Shown here: piece after piece, positions 8,293 through 16,524 of the stretch
Layout of the letters: every line of letters begins with the position of its first letter
How positions within the stretch are numbered: position 1 is the first letter of the stretch
Source of the DNA: Martinezella miluonensis
Lineage (GTDB): Bacteria > Pseudomonadota > Alphaproteobacteria > Rhizobiales > Rhizobiaceae
Direction of reading: 5' to 3'
DNA: 64,000 nt
Assembly: GCF_900094545.1 (NCBI RefSeq)
Contig: NZ_FMAH01000012.1
Coordinates: 62,001-126,000, forward strand
The notes under the pieces: generated by a model
Databases searched by the model: none
Told to the model about the DNA's origin: nothing
What the model saw: only the letters and a program-made list of their open reading frames with translations
Program-made: the position numbers and the translations under genes

Positions 8293-8720
8293 GCGAATAT
8301 CCAAATTCTTTAAGTATCTGCGAGGCCCGGCGACCGGATCGGAAAGCCGATCGGAAGCCGGACCTCGACGACCGCAAGGCGTTGCGGTACATGCCTTTTG
8401 CCTCCACCCAAATGAACGGTAGCTGAACACTAATGCACGTCAAGATGGTTTGGCGATCCCGTTCCTACATCCTTTGGAAGACAATCCCGACCCATGCAAT
8501 CATGGAGCGGTTTAAAGACAGCAGCGCTGATGACTCTACCAGTGGGCGAGCCCAAGAACTCGCAGAGCTTTTTTATGCGAGCGTACCGTAATCGCCAATA
8601 GTGACCTAGTCGGAATGAACAGTCACGATTAAACCACGCCGCGTTGCTTCCGATTTCCCCGGAGCAACACAAGCTTAGCCTCGCCTCTGCGAGGCTTTTT
8701 TCTTTTCTGGATACAGTTTT
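8293..8720. other. Intergenic region with a candidate sRNA ending at a terminator
   Basis: No convincing gene. The right part holds an imperfect stem-loop (GTTGCTTCC / GGAGCAAC, about 8643-8667) directly followed by the intrinsic terminator at 8678. That architecture fits the 3' end of a small plus-strand RNA, since no protein gene on that strand ends here. No promoter could be fixed. Confidence 0.3.
8678..8706 (+). terminator. Intrinsic terminator
   Basis: A perfect 7-bp stem GCCTCGC / GCGAGGC with loop CTCT, followed by a T-rich tract (TTTTTTCTTTT). It points along the plus strand although the nearest plus-strand gene ends 560 bases earlier. Confidence 0.8.
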
Positions 8721-8975
8721 CTATCGGCGCGGCTCGCCGCCGGGCGCATAGACCGTATCCTGTTCGAACCTGAAGACGGCGCCGCAGCGGCACTTCATCA
8801 TATGCTTGCGCGGATCGGGCGACTGTCGCTCGGTGGAAAAGCCTCGGGGCATCTCATCGATCTTGAAGTCGCGACCGGATGTGCGGCGGTCATCGGTCTC
8901 CGAAACCTCAGCAAAACCGGCGTGTCCACATTTCGCGCATTCCAGTTTCCGTGAATATCGATCTCGCGCAGCCAT
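8721..8975 (-). CDS. Small zinc-ribbon-like protein
   Basis: An 84-residue soluble protein with CAKCG near residue 13 and CRCG near residue 62, a spacing that suits a two-knuckle zinc ribbon. The ends are basic and the middle polar (SETDDRRTSGRDF). Many rhizobial genomes carry similar unassigned zinc-finger mini-proteins, but I do not recognise a named family. It lies divergent from the GntR gene at 9168. Function unknown; nucleic-acid or protein binding is only a guess from the knuckles. Confidence 0.6.
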   Translation of the reverse strand: MAARDRYSRKLECAKCGHAGFAEVSETDDRRTSGRDFKIDEMPRGFSTERQSPDPRKHMMKCRCGAVFRFEQDTVYAPGGEPRR

Positions 8976-9130
8976 TCTCTTCCAATCCGGGACTCACATT
9001 GCGCTCCTTTTATCAGCGCTGCCGACGCTCTTGAAGGCTGCGGCCGACCTCCCTTCCTCCTTACAATTCGATGGATTGCAGGCTGGACGATATCGACCAC
9101 AGAAAAAATCGTATTTTCTGCAAAAAAGGA

Positions 9131-9157
9131 TTGACCTGATGGCAGATGTCAGACCAA
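9131..9157. promoter_or_regulatory. Imperfect dyad upstream of the GntR gene (candidate operator)
   Basis: TTGACCTGA (9131-9139) and TCAGACCAA (9149-9157) form a nine-base imperfect inverted repeat centred about 25 bases before the GntR start. FadR-subfamily regulators often bind such sites in their own promoters, so autoregulation is likely. Inference only. Confidence 0.35.
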
Positions 9158-9167
9158 TTTAGCATCC

Positions 9168-9875
9168 ATGACCAAGGCCATGCTCACACCACTTCCTTCC
9201 ATCGACCGCACGCAGCAAGTCATCGACGCGCTGTCGAGCTTCATCGAGTCCTCGAAGCTGCAGGCGGGTGATCGGCTGCCTACTGAACGAGAGCTGATGA
9301 CGGCACTTTCCGTCGGGCGTTCAACGATCCGCGAAGTGATCACCTACTTTCAGGCGTTGGGGGTCATGGAATCGCGAAAGGGCAGCGGCACCTATCTGCT
9401 GAAGCCCGTTTCCAAGGCGACCATCCATATGCCGCTTTCGCTGGATCCCCCGCATTTGCGTGACGCGCTGCTGCAGACGCTCGAGGTCCGCCGCGGCATC
9501 GAATGCGAGGCCGGCATGGTGGCAGCGCGAAAGCGCACCGACGAAGATGTCGTCATCATCGAACAGAAGCTCAACGAGATGGAGCGCGTCCACATCGCCA
9601 AGGGCACTTCCGGACCGGAGGACCTTGCGTTTCACCTGGCGGTCTACGACGCCACGCACAATCCGTTGTTCAGGCAACTTCTCGAACAGATGCGCGAAAC
9701 CTTCGAGCGTTTCTGGGATCACCCCTTCGACCGGGAGGATTTTGCCCGCCGGTCCTTTCCCTTTCACCGCACGCTGTTCAACGCCATCGTCGATCAGGAT
9801 CCCGAGGCGGCGCGCGCCGAAACACTGAAAATTCTCGACGTGGTCGAGGAAGACATCAAGGAAATGTCCAAATGA
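9168..9875 (+). CDS. GntR-family (FadR subfamily) regulator
   Basis: A 235-residue regulator. The winged helix-turn-helix is clear (KLQAGDRLPTERELM, then LSVGRSTIREVITYFQALGV, GSGTYL). It is followed by an all-helical FCD ligand domain with the usual metal/ligand histidines in FHLAVYDATHN and FHRTLFNAI. A second ATG at 9180 is possible. The stop overlaps the ATG of the following PLP enzyme (AATGA), so the regulator heads the operon containing the PLP enzyme and the ABC importer. It probably represses that operon and is released by the imported compound or a product. Confidence 0.9.
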   Translation: MTKAMLTPLPSIDRTQQVIDALSSFIESSKLQAGDRLPTERELMTALSVGRSTIREVITYFQALGVMESRKGSGTYLLKPVSKATIHMPLSLDPPHLRDALLQTLEVRRGIECEAGMVAARKRTDEDVVIIEQKLNEMERVHIAKGTSGPEDLAFHLAVYDATHNPLFRQLLEQMRETFERFWDHPFDREDFARRSFPFHRTLFNAIVDQDPEAARAETLKILDVVEEDIKEMSK

Positions 9876-11038
9876 CTGACGGGTTAGAGCCGTTCGAACT
9901 TGCATCCCTCATCACAGCCCATGACGACGGCAATTTCGCCGAAGCCGTGGTGCCGCCGATCTTCCAGACATCGCTGTTCACCTTCTCCAGCTATGATGAG
10001 ATGATCGCCTCCTACCGCGGCGAAAAGGTACGGCCGATCTACACGCGCGGCCTCAACCCGACGGTACGCATGTTCGAGGAAATGCTGGCTAAGCTCGAGG
10101 GAGCCGAGGATGCGCTCGGTTTCGCCAGCGGCATGGCGGCAATCTCGTCAGCCGTTCTGAGCTTTGTCGAGCCGGGCGACCGGATCGTTGCGGTCAAGCA
10201 TGTCTATCCCGATGCCTTCCGCCTCTTCGGCACCGTTCTGAAGCGGATGAAGGTCGAAGTGACCTATGTCGATGGCCGCGACGAGGAAGCCGTCGCCAAG
10301 GCGCTTCCCGGCGCCAAGGTCTTCTATATGGAAAGCCCGACCAGCTGGATCATGGAAGCGCACGATGTCGGCGCGCTTGCGGCGCTTGCCAAGCAGCATG
10401 GCGTCGTCTCGATGATCGACAACAGCTGGGCAACTCCCTATTTCCAGCAGCCGCTCAAGCTCGGCGTCGACCTCGTCATTCACTCCGCCTCCAAATATCT
10501 CGGTGGTCATAGCGATGTGGTCGCCGGCGTGGTCGCGGGCTCGAAGGAGATGATCGCGCGGCTGAAGGCCGAAGCCTACCCCTATCTGGGCGGCAAGCTT
10601 TCGCCCTTCGACGCGTGGCTTCTGATTCGCGGTCTTCGCACGTTGCCGATCCGCATGAAGGCGCACGAGGCTGCGGCGATGACGATCGCCAAGCGGCTGC
10701 AGGAGCTCGACGTCGTTGAGCAGGTCTGCCATCCGGGCCTTGCCAATCGCCTGCCTGCCGGCCTGAACGGAACCTCGGGCCTGTTTTCCTTCATCTTCGG
10801 CGAGGGCGTGGATGTCCGCGCCTTCGCCAACCACCTCAGGCTCTTCAAACTGGGTGTGAGCTGGGGTGGACATGAAAGCCTGATCGTGCCGGGCGAAGTC
10901 GTGCTGCAGCAGAAAGCTCAGCCGAATTCCGCACACGCATTCGGCATCAACGCGCGCTCCGTGCGTCTCCATATCGGCCTCGAAGGAACCGAAGCCCTGT
11001 GGAAGGAACTCGAGGAGGCAATCGCCGCCGCCTCGTGA
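9872..11038 (+). CDS. Cys/Met-metabolism PLP-dependent enzyme
   Basis: A 388-residue fold-type I PLP enzyme of the cystathionine gamma-synthase / beta-lyase / methionine gamma-lyase family. Motifs are YTRGLNPT (about 58-65, the cofactor phosphate region), FASGMAAISS (84-93), DNSWATPY with the cofactor-contacting Asp, and SASKYLGGHSD with the PLP Lys208. The start overlaps the stop of the GntR gene. It lies between a regulator and a CUT1-type ABC importer rather than with methionine genes, so a catabolic C-S lyase acting on the imported compound is more likely than biosynthesis. The exact reaction is not deducible. Confidence 0.88.
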   Translation: MTDGLEPFELASLITAHDDGNFAEAVVPPIFQTSLFTFSSYDEMIASYRGEKVRPIYTRGLNPTVRMFEEMLAKLEGAEDALGFASGMAAISSAVLSFVEPGDRIVAVKHVYPDAFRLFGTVLKRMKVEVTYVDGRDEEAVAKALPGAKVFYMESPTSWIMEAHDVGALAALAKQHGVVSMIDNSWATPYFQQPLKLGVDLVIHSASKYLGGHSDVVAGVVAGSKEMIARLKAEAYPYLGGKLSPFDAWLLIRGLRTLPIRMKAHEAAAMTIAKRLQELDVVEQVCHPGLANRLPAGLNGTSGLFSFIFGEGVDVRAFANHLRLFKLGVSWGGHESLIVPGEVVLQQKAQPNSAHAFGINARSVRLHIGLEGTEALWKELEEAIAAAS

Positions 11039-11077
11039 ATTAAGCAACCTGTGAGGAAAACCTAAAAGGGGAACAAC

Positions 11078-12337
11078 ATGAAAAGACTGATAACAGCAGC
11101 ACTCTTTACCGCCATGATGGCGGGCACCGCCTTTGCCGGCACGACTCTGAAGCTGGTGGAAGTGATCACGAGCCCGGAGCGCACCGAGACGCTCAAGTCG
11201 ATCGTCGCCAAGTTCGAAGCCGCCAACCCAGGGACCAAGGTCGACATCATCTCCCTGCCCTGGAACGAAGCCTTCCAGAAGTTCGCCACCATGGTCTCGG
11301 CCGGTGACACGCCCGATGTTATGGAAATGCCGGACACCTGGCTATCGCTCTACGGCAACAACGGCATGCTCGAGAGCCTCGAGCCTTACCTGGCGAAATG
11401 GGAGCACACGAAGGAATTGACGCCGCGAGCCCTCGAGCTCGGTCGCGACGTGAAGAACACGGCCTACATGCTGCCCTATGGCTTCTACCTGCGTGCCATG
11501 TTCTACAACAAGAAGCTTCTGAAGGACGCAGGTGTCAGCGAGCCGCCGAAGACGTTGGACGATTTCGTCAAGGCATCGCAGGCAGTCTCGAAGCTGCCGG
11601 GCAAATACGGCTACTGCATGCGCGGCGGTCCGGGCGGTCTCAACGGCTGGATGATCTTCGCCGCCTCCATGGCTGGCGACAACAAGTACTTCAAGGATGA
11701 CGGCACTTCGACGATGAACAGCGCCGGCTGGGCCAAGGGCATCGAATGGATGGTCGATCTCTACAAGAAGGGATACGCGCCGAAGGACAGCGTCAACTGG
11801 GGCTTCAACGAAGTCGTCGCCGGTTTCTATTCCGGCACCTGCGCCTTCCTCGATCAGGATCCGGATGCTTTGATTGCCGTCGCCGAGCGCATGAGCAAGG
11901 ACGATTTCGGCGTCGCACCGCTGCCGAAGGGCCCGGATGGCAAATCCTTCCCGACCATCGGCTATGGCGGCTGGTCGATGTTCGCCAGCAGCCAGAACAA
12001 GGATCTCTCCTGGAAGCTGATCGAAACGCTTGAGGGACCGGAAGGCAATCTCACCTGGAACAAGAAGATCGGCGCTCTCCCGGCCTACACGGCCGCGGAA
12101 AAGGACCCCTTCTACGCCGGCGATCAGTTCAAGGGCTGGTTCCAGGAACTGGCCGACAAGAACACCGTTCCCACTGTCATGCCGACCTATCTTGAAGAAT
12201 TCGCCTTCTTCAAGGATTCGCTCGCCATCAAGACCTCGCAGCAGGCGATGCTCGGCGACATCTCGGCCAAGGACCTTGCCGACCAGTGGGCAGACTATCT
12301 GACCAAGGCGCAGCAGAAATTCCTCGCCAAGAAATAA
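11078..12337 (+). CDS. ABC importer substrate-binding protein (CUT1/family 1)
   Basis: A 419-residue periplasmic binding protein with a Sec signal peptide (MKRLITAALFTAMMAGTAFAG, cleavage near residue 20). The mature protein has the family 1 pattern seen in sugar-binding proteins: ERTETLKSIVAKFEAANPG, then DTPDVMEMPDTWL and GYGGWSMFASS. A good ribosome site (AAAAGGGG) precedes the ATG. It is followed by two permeases and an ATPase, giving a complete importer. Such systems usually carry oligosaccharides, glycerophosphodiesters or polyols, but the PLP lyase partner leaves the cargo open. Confidence 0.9.
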   Translation: MKRLITAALFTAMMAGTAFAGTTLKLVEVITSPERTETLKSIVAKFEAANPGTKVDIISLPWNEAFQKFATMVSAGDTPDVMEMPDTWLSLYGNNGMLESLEPYLAKWEHTKELTPRALELGRDVKNTAYMLPYGFYLRAMFYNKKLLKDAGVSEPPKTLDDFVKASQAVSKLPGKYGYCMRGGPGGLNGWMIFAASMAGDNKYFKDDGTSTMNSAGWAKGIEWMVDLYKKGYAPKDSVNWGFNEVVAGFYSGTCAFLDQDPDALIAVAERMSKDDFGVAPLPKGPDGKSFPTIGYGGWSMFASSQNKDLSWKLIETLEGPEGNLTWNKKIGALPAYTAAEKDPFYAGDQFKGWFQELADKNTVPTVMPTYLEEFAFFKDSLAIKTSQQAMLGDISAKDLADQWADYLTKAQQKFLAKK

Positions 12338-12348
12338 TCCGCGTGTTC

Positions 12349-12370
12349 GGCGGCGGAGCGATCCGCCGCC
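12349..12370 (+). repeat. Intergenic stem-loop after the binding-protein gene
   Basis: A 9-bp stem GGCGGCGGA / TCCGCCGCC with a GCGA loop in the gap between the binding protein and the first permease. There is no T-run, so it is more likely a 3' stabiliser that raises binding-protein expression over permease expression than a full terminator. Confidence 0.6.
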
Positions 12371-12425
12371 ATTCTTGCCCTTGAAACAGACGGCGTCCGA
12401 ACGCCGCGAACGGGAACTCTTGCAG

Positions 12426-13358
12426 ATGACTTCGATCGCCGACACGCTCGACGGGCGGCATGACCGCAGACCGTGGCTGAAGCGCCTCGCCGACGCCTCG
12501 GAACCCTATCTCTACAGCGCGCCTGCCCTTATCCTCATCATTGCCGTGATGCTGGTGCCGCTGGCAATCGGCGTTTCCTATGCCTTTCGCGATATCCAGT
12601 TGCTCAATCCATTTTCCGGCGGCTTCATCGGCCTCCAGCACTTCCGCGACCTCGCAAAAGATGGCGCATTTTACTGGGCGCTGAAGAACACGCTGTGGTG
12701 GACCGGTGCTTCAGTCGCTCTGCAGTTCATCTTCGGGCTGATCCTGGCTCTCTTGCTGGACAAGCCATTCGTCGGCCGGTCTATCGTGCAGGCTTTGGTG
12801 TTCCTGCCCTGGGCGGTTCCCTCTTTCCTGGCCGGCCTCAACTGGTCCTGGCTGTTCAACCCGGTCATCGGCCCGATCCCGCATTGGCTTTACGCTCTCG
12901 GCCTGATGAGCGAGCCGGGCAATATCCTCTCCGATCCGCAATATGCGATGTGGGGGCCGATCGTCGCCAATGTCTGGTGGGGCATTCCCTTCTTCGCGAT
13001 CACGCTTTTGGCGGCACTTCAGGCGATCCCGCGCGATCTCTATGAGGCGGCCTCGATCGACGGCGCCGGCTGGTTCGAACGCTTCCGCTCGATCACCCTT
13101 CCCTTCCTTGCGCCGACGATCGCCATCACGGTGCTCCTGCGCACAGTCTGGGTGTCCAACTTCGCCGACCTGATCATCGTCATGACGGGCGGCGGCCCCG
13201 CGGACCGCACGCAGATCGTCGCCAGCTACATCTTCACACAGGCGTTCAGGCGGCTGGATTTCGGCTATGCCTCGGCCATCGCCCTGGTTCTGCTGGTGCT
13301 GCTGCTTGCATATTCCATGCTGATCATCCTGCTGCGGCAGACCCTGCTGAAGGATTGA
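12426..13358 (+). CDS. ABC importer permease (MalF/UgpA-like)
   Basis: A 310-residue inner-membrane permease with about six transmembrane spans, starting near LYSAPALILIIAVMLVPLAIG. The EAA loop that contacts the ATPase is visible as EAASIDGAGWFERFRSITLPFL. The frame is open to a TTG at 12375, but ATG 12426 is preferred because sequence resembling the family begins there. With the next permease (13362) and the ATPase (14197) it forms the membrane channel for the binding protein at 11078. Confidence 0.9.
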   Translation: MTSIADTLDGRHDRRPWLKRLADASEPYLYSAPALILIIAVMLVPLAIGVSYAFRDIQLLNPFSGGFIGLQHFRDLAKDGAFYWALKNTLWWTGASVALQFIFGLILALLLDKPFVGRSIVQALVFLPWAVPSFLAGLNWSWLFNPVIGPIPHWLYALGLMSEPGNILSDPQYAMWGPIVANVWWGIPFFAITLLAALQAIPRDLYEAASIDGAGWFERFRSITLPFLAPTIAITVLLRTVWVSNFADLIIVMTGGGPADRTQIVASYIFTQAFRRLDFGYASAIALVLLVLLLAYSMLIILLRQTLLKD

Positions 13359-13361
13359 GCC

Positions 13362-14192
13362 ATGAGACGATCCATCATCCCCACCATTGCACATCGGCTG
13401 GCGATCCTCTGCTATGTCGTCTTCGCGCTCTTTCCGCTCTTCTGGCTGCTCAAGGTATCGGTGACGCCGAATGACCTGCTCTATACAGAAGGCGTGCGCA
13501 TGTGGCCGTCGCGCACGACCTGGGAACACTATTCCTTCGTGCTGCAGCACAGCGACTTCCCGACCTTCTTCAAGAACAGCCTGATCGTCTCCGCCTCGAC
13601 GGCGATTGCGGTCACCATCTGCGCTTCCTTGTCGGGCTACGCGCTCTCGCGCTTCACCTTCCGTGCCAAATACTGGATCGTGGCGCTGATGCTGCTGACC
13701 CAGATGTTTCCGCTGGTCATGCTCGTCGCGCCGATCTTCAAGATCCTGACGCCACTGCATCTGACGAACAGCCTGACCGGCCTCGTCGTCGTCTACACGG
13801 CCTTCAACGTGCCTTTCGCCACCTTCCTGATGCAGTCCTTCTTCGACGGCATTCCGAAGGACCTTGAAGAGGCTGCCATGATCGACGGCGCGACGCAATT
13901 CACGGCCTTCAGGCAGATCATCCTGCCGCTTACCCTGCCCGGCATCGCGGCAACGCTCGGCTTCGTTTTCACGGCGGCGTGGAGCGAGTTGCTCTTTGCG
14001 CTGATGCTCATCAACGGCAACCAGGCTGCGACCTTCCCGGTCGGGCTTCTCACCTTCGTCTCGAAATTCTCCGTGGATTTCGGGCAGATGATGGCAGCGG
14101 GCGTCATGGCGCTCATTCCGGCCGCACTCTTCTTCCTGCTCATCCAACGTTATCTCGTGCAGGGTCTCACGGCCGGCGCGGTCAAGGGTTAG
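13362..14192 (+). CDS. ABC importer permease (MalG/UgpE-like)
   Basis: A 276-residue second permease with about six spans (first near LAILCYVVFALFPLFWLL). The EAA motif is clear: EEAAMIDGATQFTAFRQIILP. It begins three bases after the stop of the first permease and ends four bases before the ATPase, so the genes are tightly co-transcribed. It pairs with the permease at 12426 to form a heterodimeric channel in the inner membrane. Confidence 0.9.
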   Translation: MRRSIIPTIAHRLAILCYVVFALFPLFWLLKVSVTPNDLLYTEGVRMWPSRTTWEHYSFVLQHSDFPTFFKNSLIVSASTAIAVTICASLSGYALSRFTFRAKYWIVALMLLTQMFPLVMLVAPIFKILTPLHLTNSLTGLVVVYTAFNVPFATFLMQSFFDGIPKDLEEAAMIDGATQFTAFRQIILPLTLPGIAATLGFVFTAAWSELLFALMLINGNQAATFPVGLLTFVSKFSVDFGQMMAAGVMALIPAALFFLLIQRYLVQGLTAGAVKG

Positions 14193-14196
14193 TCAA

Positions 14197-15255
14197 ATGG
14201 CATCGATCGATATCCAGAACGTCAAGAAAGCCTATGGCCACGTGCAGGTGCTGCACGACATCGACCTTCGGATCAAGGACGGCGAGTTCGTCGTCCTCGT
14301 CGGTCCCTCGGGATGCGGCAAGTCCACCTTGCTGAGGATGATTGCCGGCCTCGAAGACATCAGCGGCGGCGAAATCCGCATCGAAAAGAAACGTGTCAAC
14401 GAGTTGCATCCGAAGGATCGCGACATCGCCATGGTGTTCCAATCCTATGCGCTCTATCCGCATATGAATGTAGCCGGCAACATGAGCTACAGCCTGCGAC
14501 TGCGGAAGATGGCGAAGGATACAATCTCCAAGGCCGTCGCCAATGCGGCAGCAAAGCTCGGTCTCGACCCACTGCTGGAACGCCGGCCGAAGGCGCTCTC
14601 CGGCGGTCAGCGTCAGCGCGTCGCCATGGGCCGCGCCATCGTACGGCAGCCGAAAGCCTTCCTGTTCGATGAGCCTCTTTCGAACCTCGACGCCCGCCTG
14701 CGCGAGCAGATGCGCGCAGAAATCAAGAAGTTGCACGGCGATCTGAAAGCCACGTCGATCTATGTCACCCACGACCAGATCGAGGCGATGACGCTGGCGG
14801 ACCGCATCGTCGCCATGCATGGCGGCGTGGTGCAGCAGGTCGGCAGCCCGCTTGAGCTTTATGATCGTCCTGCCAATCTGTTCGTTGCCGGCTTCATCGG
14901 GTCCCCCGGCATGAACTTCCTCGATGCGACCTATGAGGGAAGCGGCGTTAAGCTCAAGAACGGCACGCTCGTGCCGCTTTTGGAGCCGCTGAAACTGGCT
15001 ACGGGGACGAAGGTGACGCTCGGCATTCGCCCGGAGCATGTCGTGCTGTCTTCCGACCCGTCCGGCATGGCTGCCAATGTCGAACTCATAGAGCCCACCG
15101 GCTTCGGCATCATCCTGCATCTTTCGCTGCACGGCCTGCCCTTCAAAGTGTTCACGCTGGATCGCACCGCATTGAGTGCCGGCAACCGGGTCAATGTCGC
15201 ATTCCCGTCGCAGCATCTGCATGTCTTCGACGAGGAAGGAAAAAGGGCGGCTTAA
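14197..15255 (+). CDS. ABC importer ATPase (MalK/UgpC-like)
   Basis: A 352-residue ATPase. Walker A is GPSGCGKST (about 36-44), followed by the Q-loop (MVFQSYALYPHMNV), the signature LSGGQRQR, Walker B FLFDEPLSNLD and the switch His in VTHDQ. The C-terminal third is the TOBE/OB region typical of MalK-type ATPases (LGIRPEHV), which can carry regulatory contacts. It is the last gene of the importer operon. A weak hairpin with a short T-run (GGCG / CGCC then TCTTTT) lies right after the stop and may end the transcript. Confidence 0.92.
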   Translation: MASIDIQNVKKAYGHVQVLHDIDLRIKDGEFVVLVGPSGCGKSTLLRMIAGLEDISGGEIRIEKKRVNELHPKDRDIAMVFQSYALYPHMNVAGNMSYSLRLRKMAKDTISKAVANAAAKLGLDPLLERRPKALSGGQRQRVAMGRAIVRQPKAFLFDEPLSNLDARLREQMRAEIKKLHGDLKATSIYVTHDQIEAMTLADRIVAMHGGVVQQVGSPLELYDRPANLFVAGFIGSPGMNFLDATYEGSGVKLKNGTLVPLLEPLKLATGTKVTLGIRPEHVVLSSDPSGMAANVELIEPTGFGIILHLSLHGLPFKVFTLDRTALSAGNRVNVAFPSQHLHVFDEEGKRAA

Positions 15256-15406
15256 ACGCCGTCTTTTCTACCACAATCGCTTAGATCACCTCGCGCGGTT
15301 GCCAGACCGATGGAACTTTGACGCGCGTATTTGACGGCTGCCAGTGTCGCAGAAGTTTCATTCTGATGCGACACTATGAACTCCTCAATAGCTCCGGGAG
15401 GATGTC

Positions 15407-16456
15407 ATGCCGCTCAATAATTACGCCGTTCTCAAGGGCCGGCCCATCAACAACCGGTTGGCAACCGGCTCAAGCCCGCATTATCAAGTGCTGGTCTCGG
15501 AAAACGGAACGCTGTACCGCATTGCGATCAACGTGCGCTCGCAGGATGGGAGCGAGGTCGAATTCCTCGTGCGCTCACGTTTCGAGCATCCGATCACGGC
15601 GCAGTTAGCGGAACTGCCGGAGGGATTGCACCCGACGCCAAGCCAGCCCGGCGGAGTGGCGCTCGATTTTATCCGTGGCAACCTGATGCAGCCCTGGGAA
15701 CTGAAGCCGCTTCCGATTTCGGCGGCAGGCCCGGACAATGATCTCAACGAGAAGATTGATAGCTATATCCAGCGCGCCATGTCGGACGAACAGGCGATGA
15801 TCTATGCTTTCGGCGAGACCTGGGGACCTGAGAATGACAAGGCGGACCAATATTTCGGCTTCAAGCCCGGCCGCGGCATTCATGATATCCATTTCAACCA
15901 AGGCAATCCGCCCGGCAAATATGCCTCTCAAAACGGTCCCTGGCAGGATGGCGGCCTGATACTGGAATTCCCCCGCGAGCAGCAATGGGTCGCCATCTTC
16001 ATGAAATTCCAGACACAGGCATGGCATTCGCACGACACGGATGGCTCTGTCATCGTTCAGCAGGATGCGGACCATCCGAACCTGCCGCACGCGCCGATCG
16101 ATCGCGACGCCATTCCCACCTTCGATGTCCCGGATGGGCTGGTGCGTATCATCGCGGCCTATGTCAACGACGTGAAGACGCCGGAGCGAGAGACCGTCAC
16201 GCTGCTGAATACAGCCGATGTGCCCGTCGATCTCACGGGATGGCAAATCAAGGACAAGCAGAAGAACGCAATGGCCTTGAGCGGCTCGATCGCTGCAGGC
16301 GCGACCGAGGTCGTCGAAATCCAGCCGCCAGTCGCCCTATCCAACAAAGGCGGGATCATCACTCTGCTCAATGCACAGGGCCTCAAGGTCCACGGCGTCT
16401 CCTATACTAAGGAACAGGCCGGACAACCCGGACGGACCATCCCATTCCAGGGGTGA
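15407..16456 (+). CDS. DUF2278/YukJ-like protein with C-terminal lamin-tail-like domain
   Basis: A 349-residue protein. Residues 1 to about 220 match the DUF2278 (YukJ) family: the start LNNYAVLKGRPINNRLATGSS, then GIHDIHFNQGNP and a late histidine segment TQAWHSHDTDG. The last 110 residues (VRIIAAYVNDVKTPERETVTLLNTA, then LTGWQIKDK) look like a lamin-tail (LTD) immunoglobulin-like domain, a known partner of this family. No signal peptide. YukJ proteins have no settled biochemical function; family neighbourhoods suggest surface or nucleic-acid-related roles. It stands alone between the ABC operon and the convergent peptidase. Confidence 0.85.
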   Translation: MPLNNYAVLKGRPINNRLATGSSPHYQVLVSENGTLYRIAINVRSQDGSEVEFLVRSRFEHPITAQLAELPEGLHPTPSQPGGVALDFIRGNLMQPWELKPLPISAAGPDNDLNEKIDSYIQRAMSDEQAMIYAFGETWGPENDKADQYFGFKPGRGIHDIHFNQGNPPGKYASQNGPWQDGGLILEFPREQQWVAIFMKFQTQAWHSHDTDGSVIVQQDADHPNLPHAPIDRDAIPTFDVPDGLVRIIAAYVNDVKTPERETVTLLNTADVPVDLTGWQIKDKQKNAMALSGSIAAGATEVVEIQPPVALSNKGGIITLLNAQGLKVHGVSYTKEQAGQPGRTIPFQG

Positions 16457-16524
16457 GAGTTTCGGCAGCAATAGAGGCCAATGTCCGGCGTTGCCCGGCG
16501 CGCGAGCGTCGGGCTGATCTGCCA

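Noticed and set aside
12711-14147. A 478-codon minus-strand frame antisense to the two permeases
   Set aside because: Extremely rich in Arg, Asp, Glu and Gln without any motif, the expected antisense pattern of hydrophobic membrane genes.
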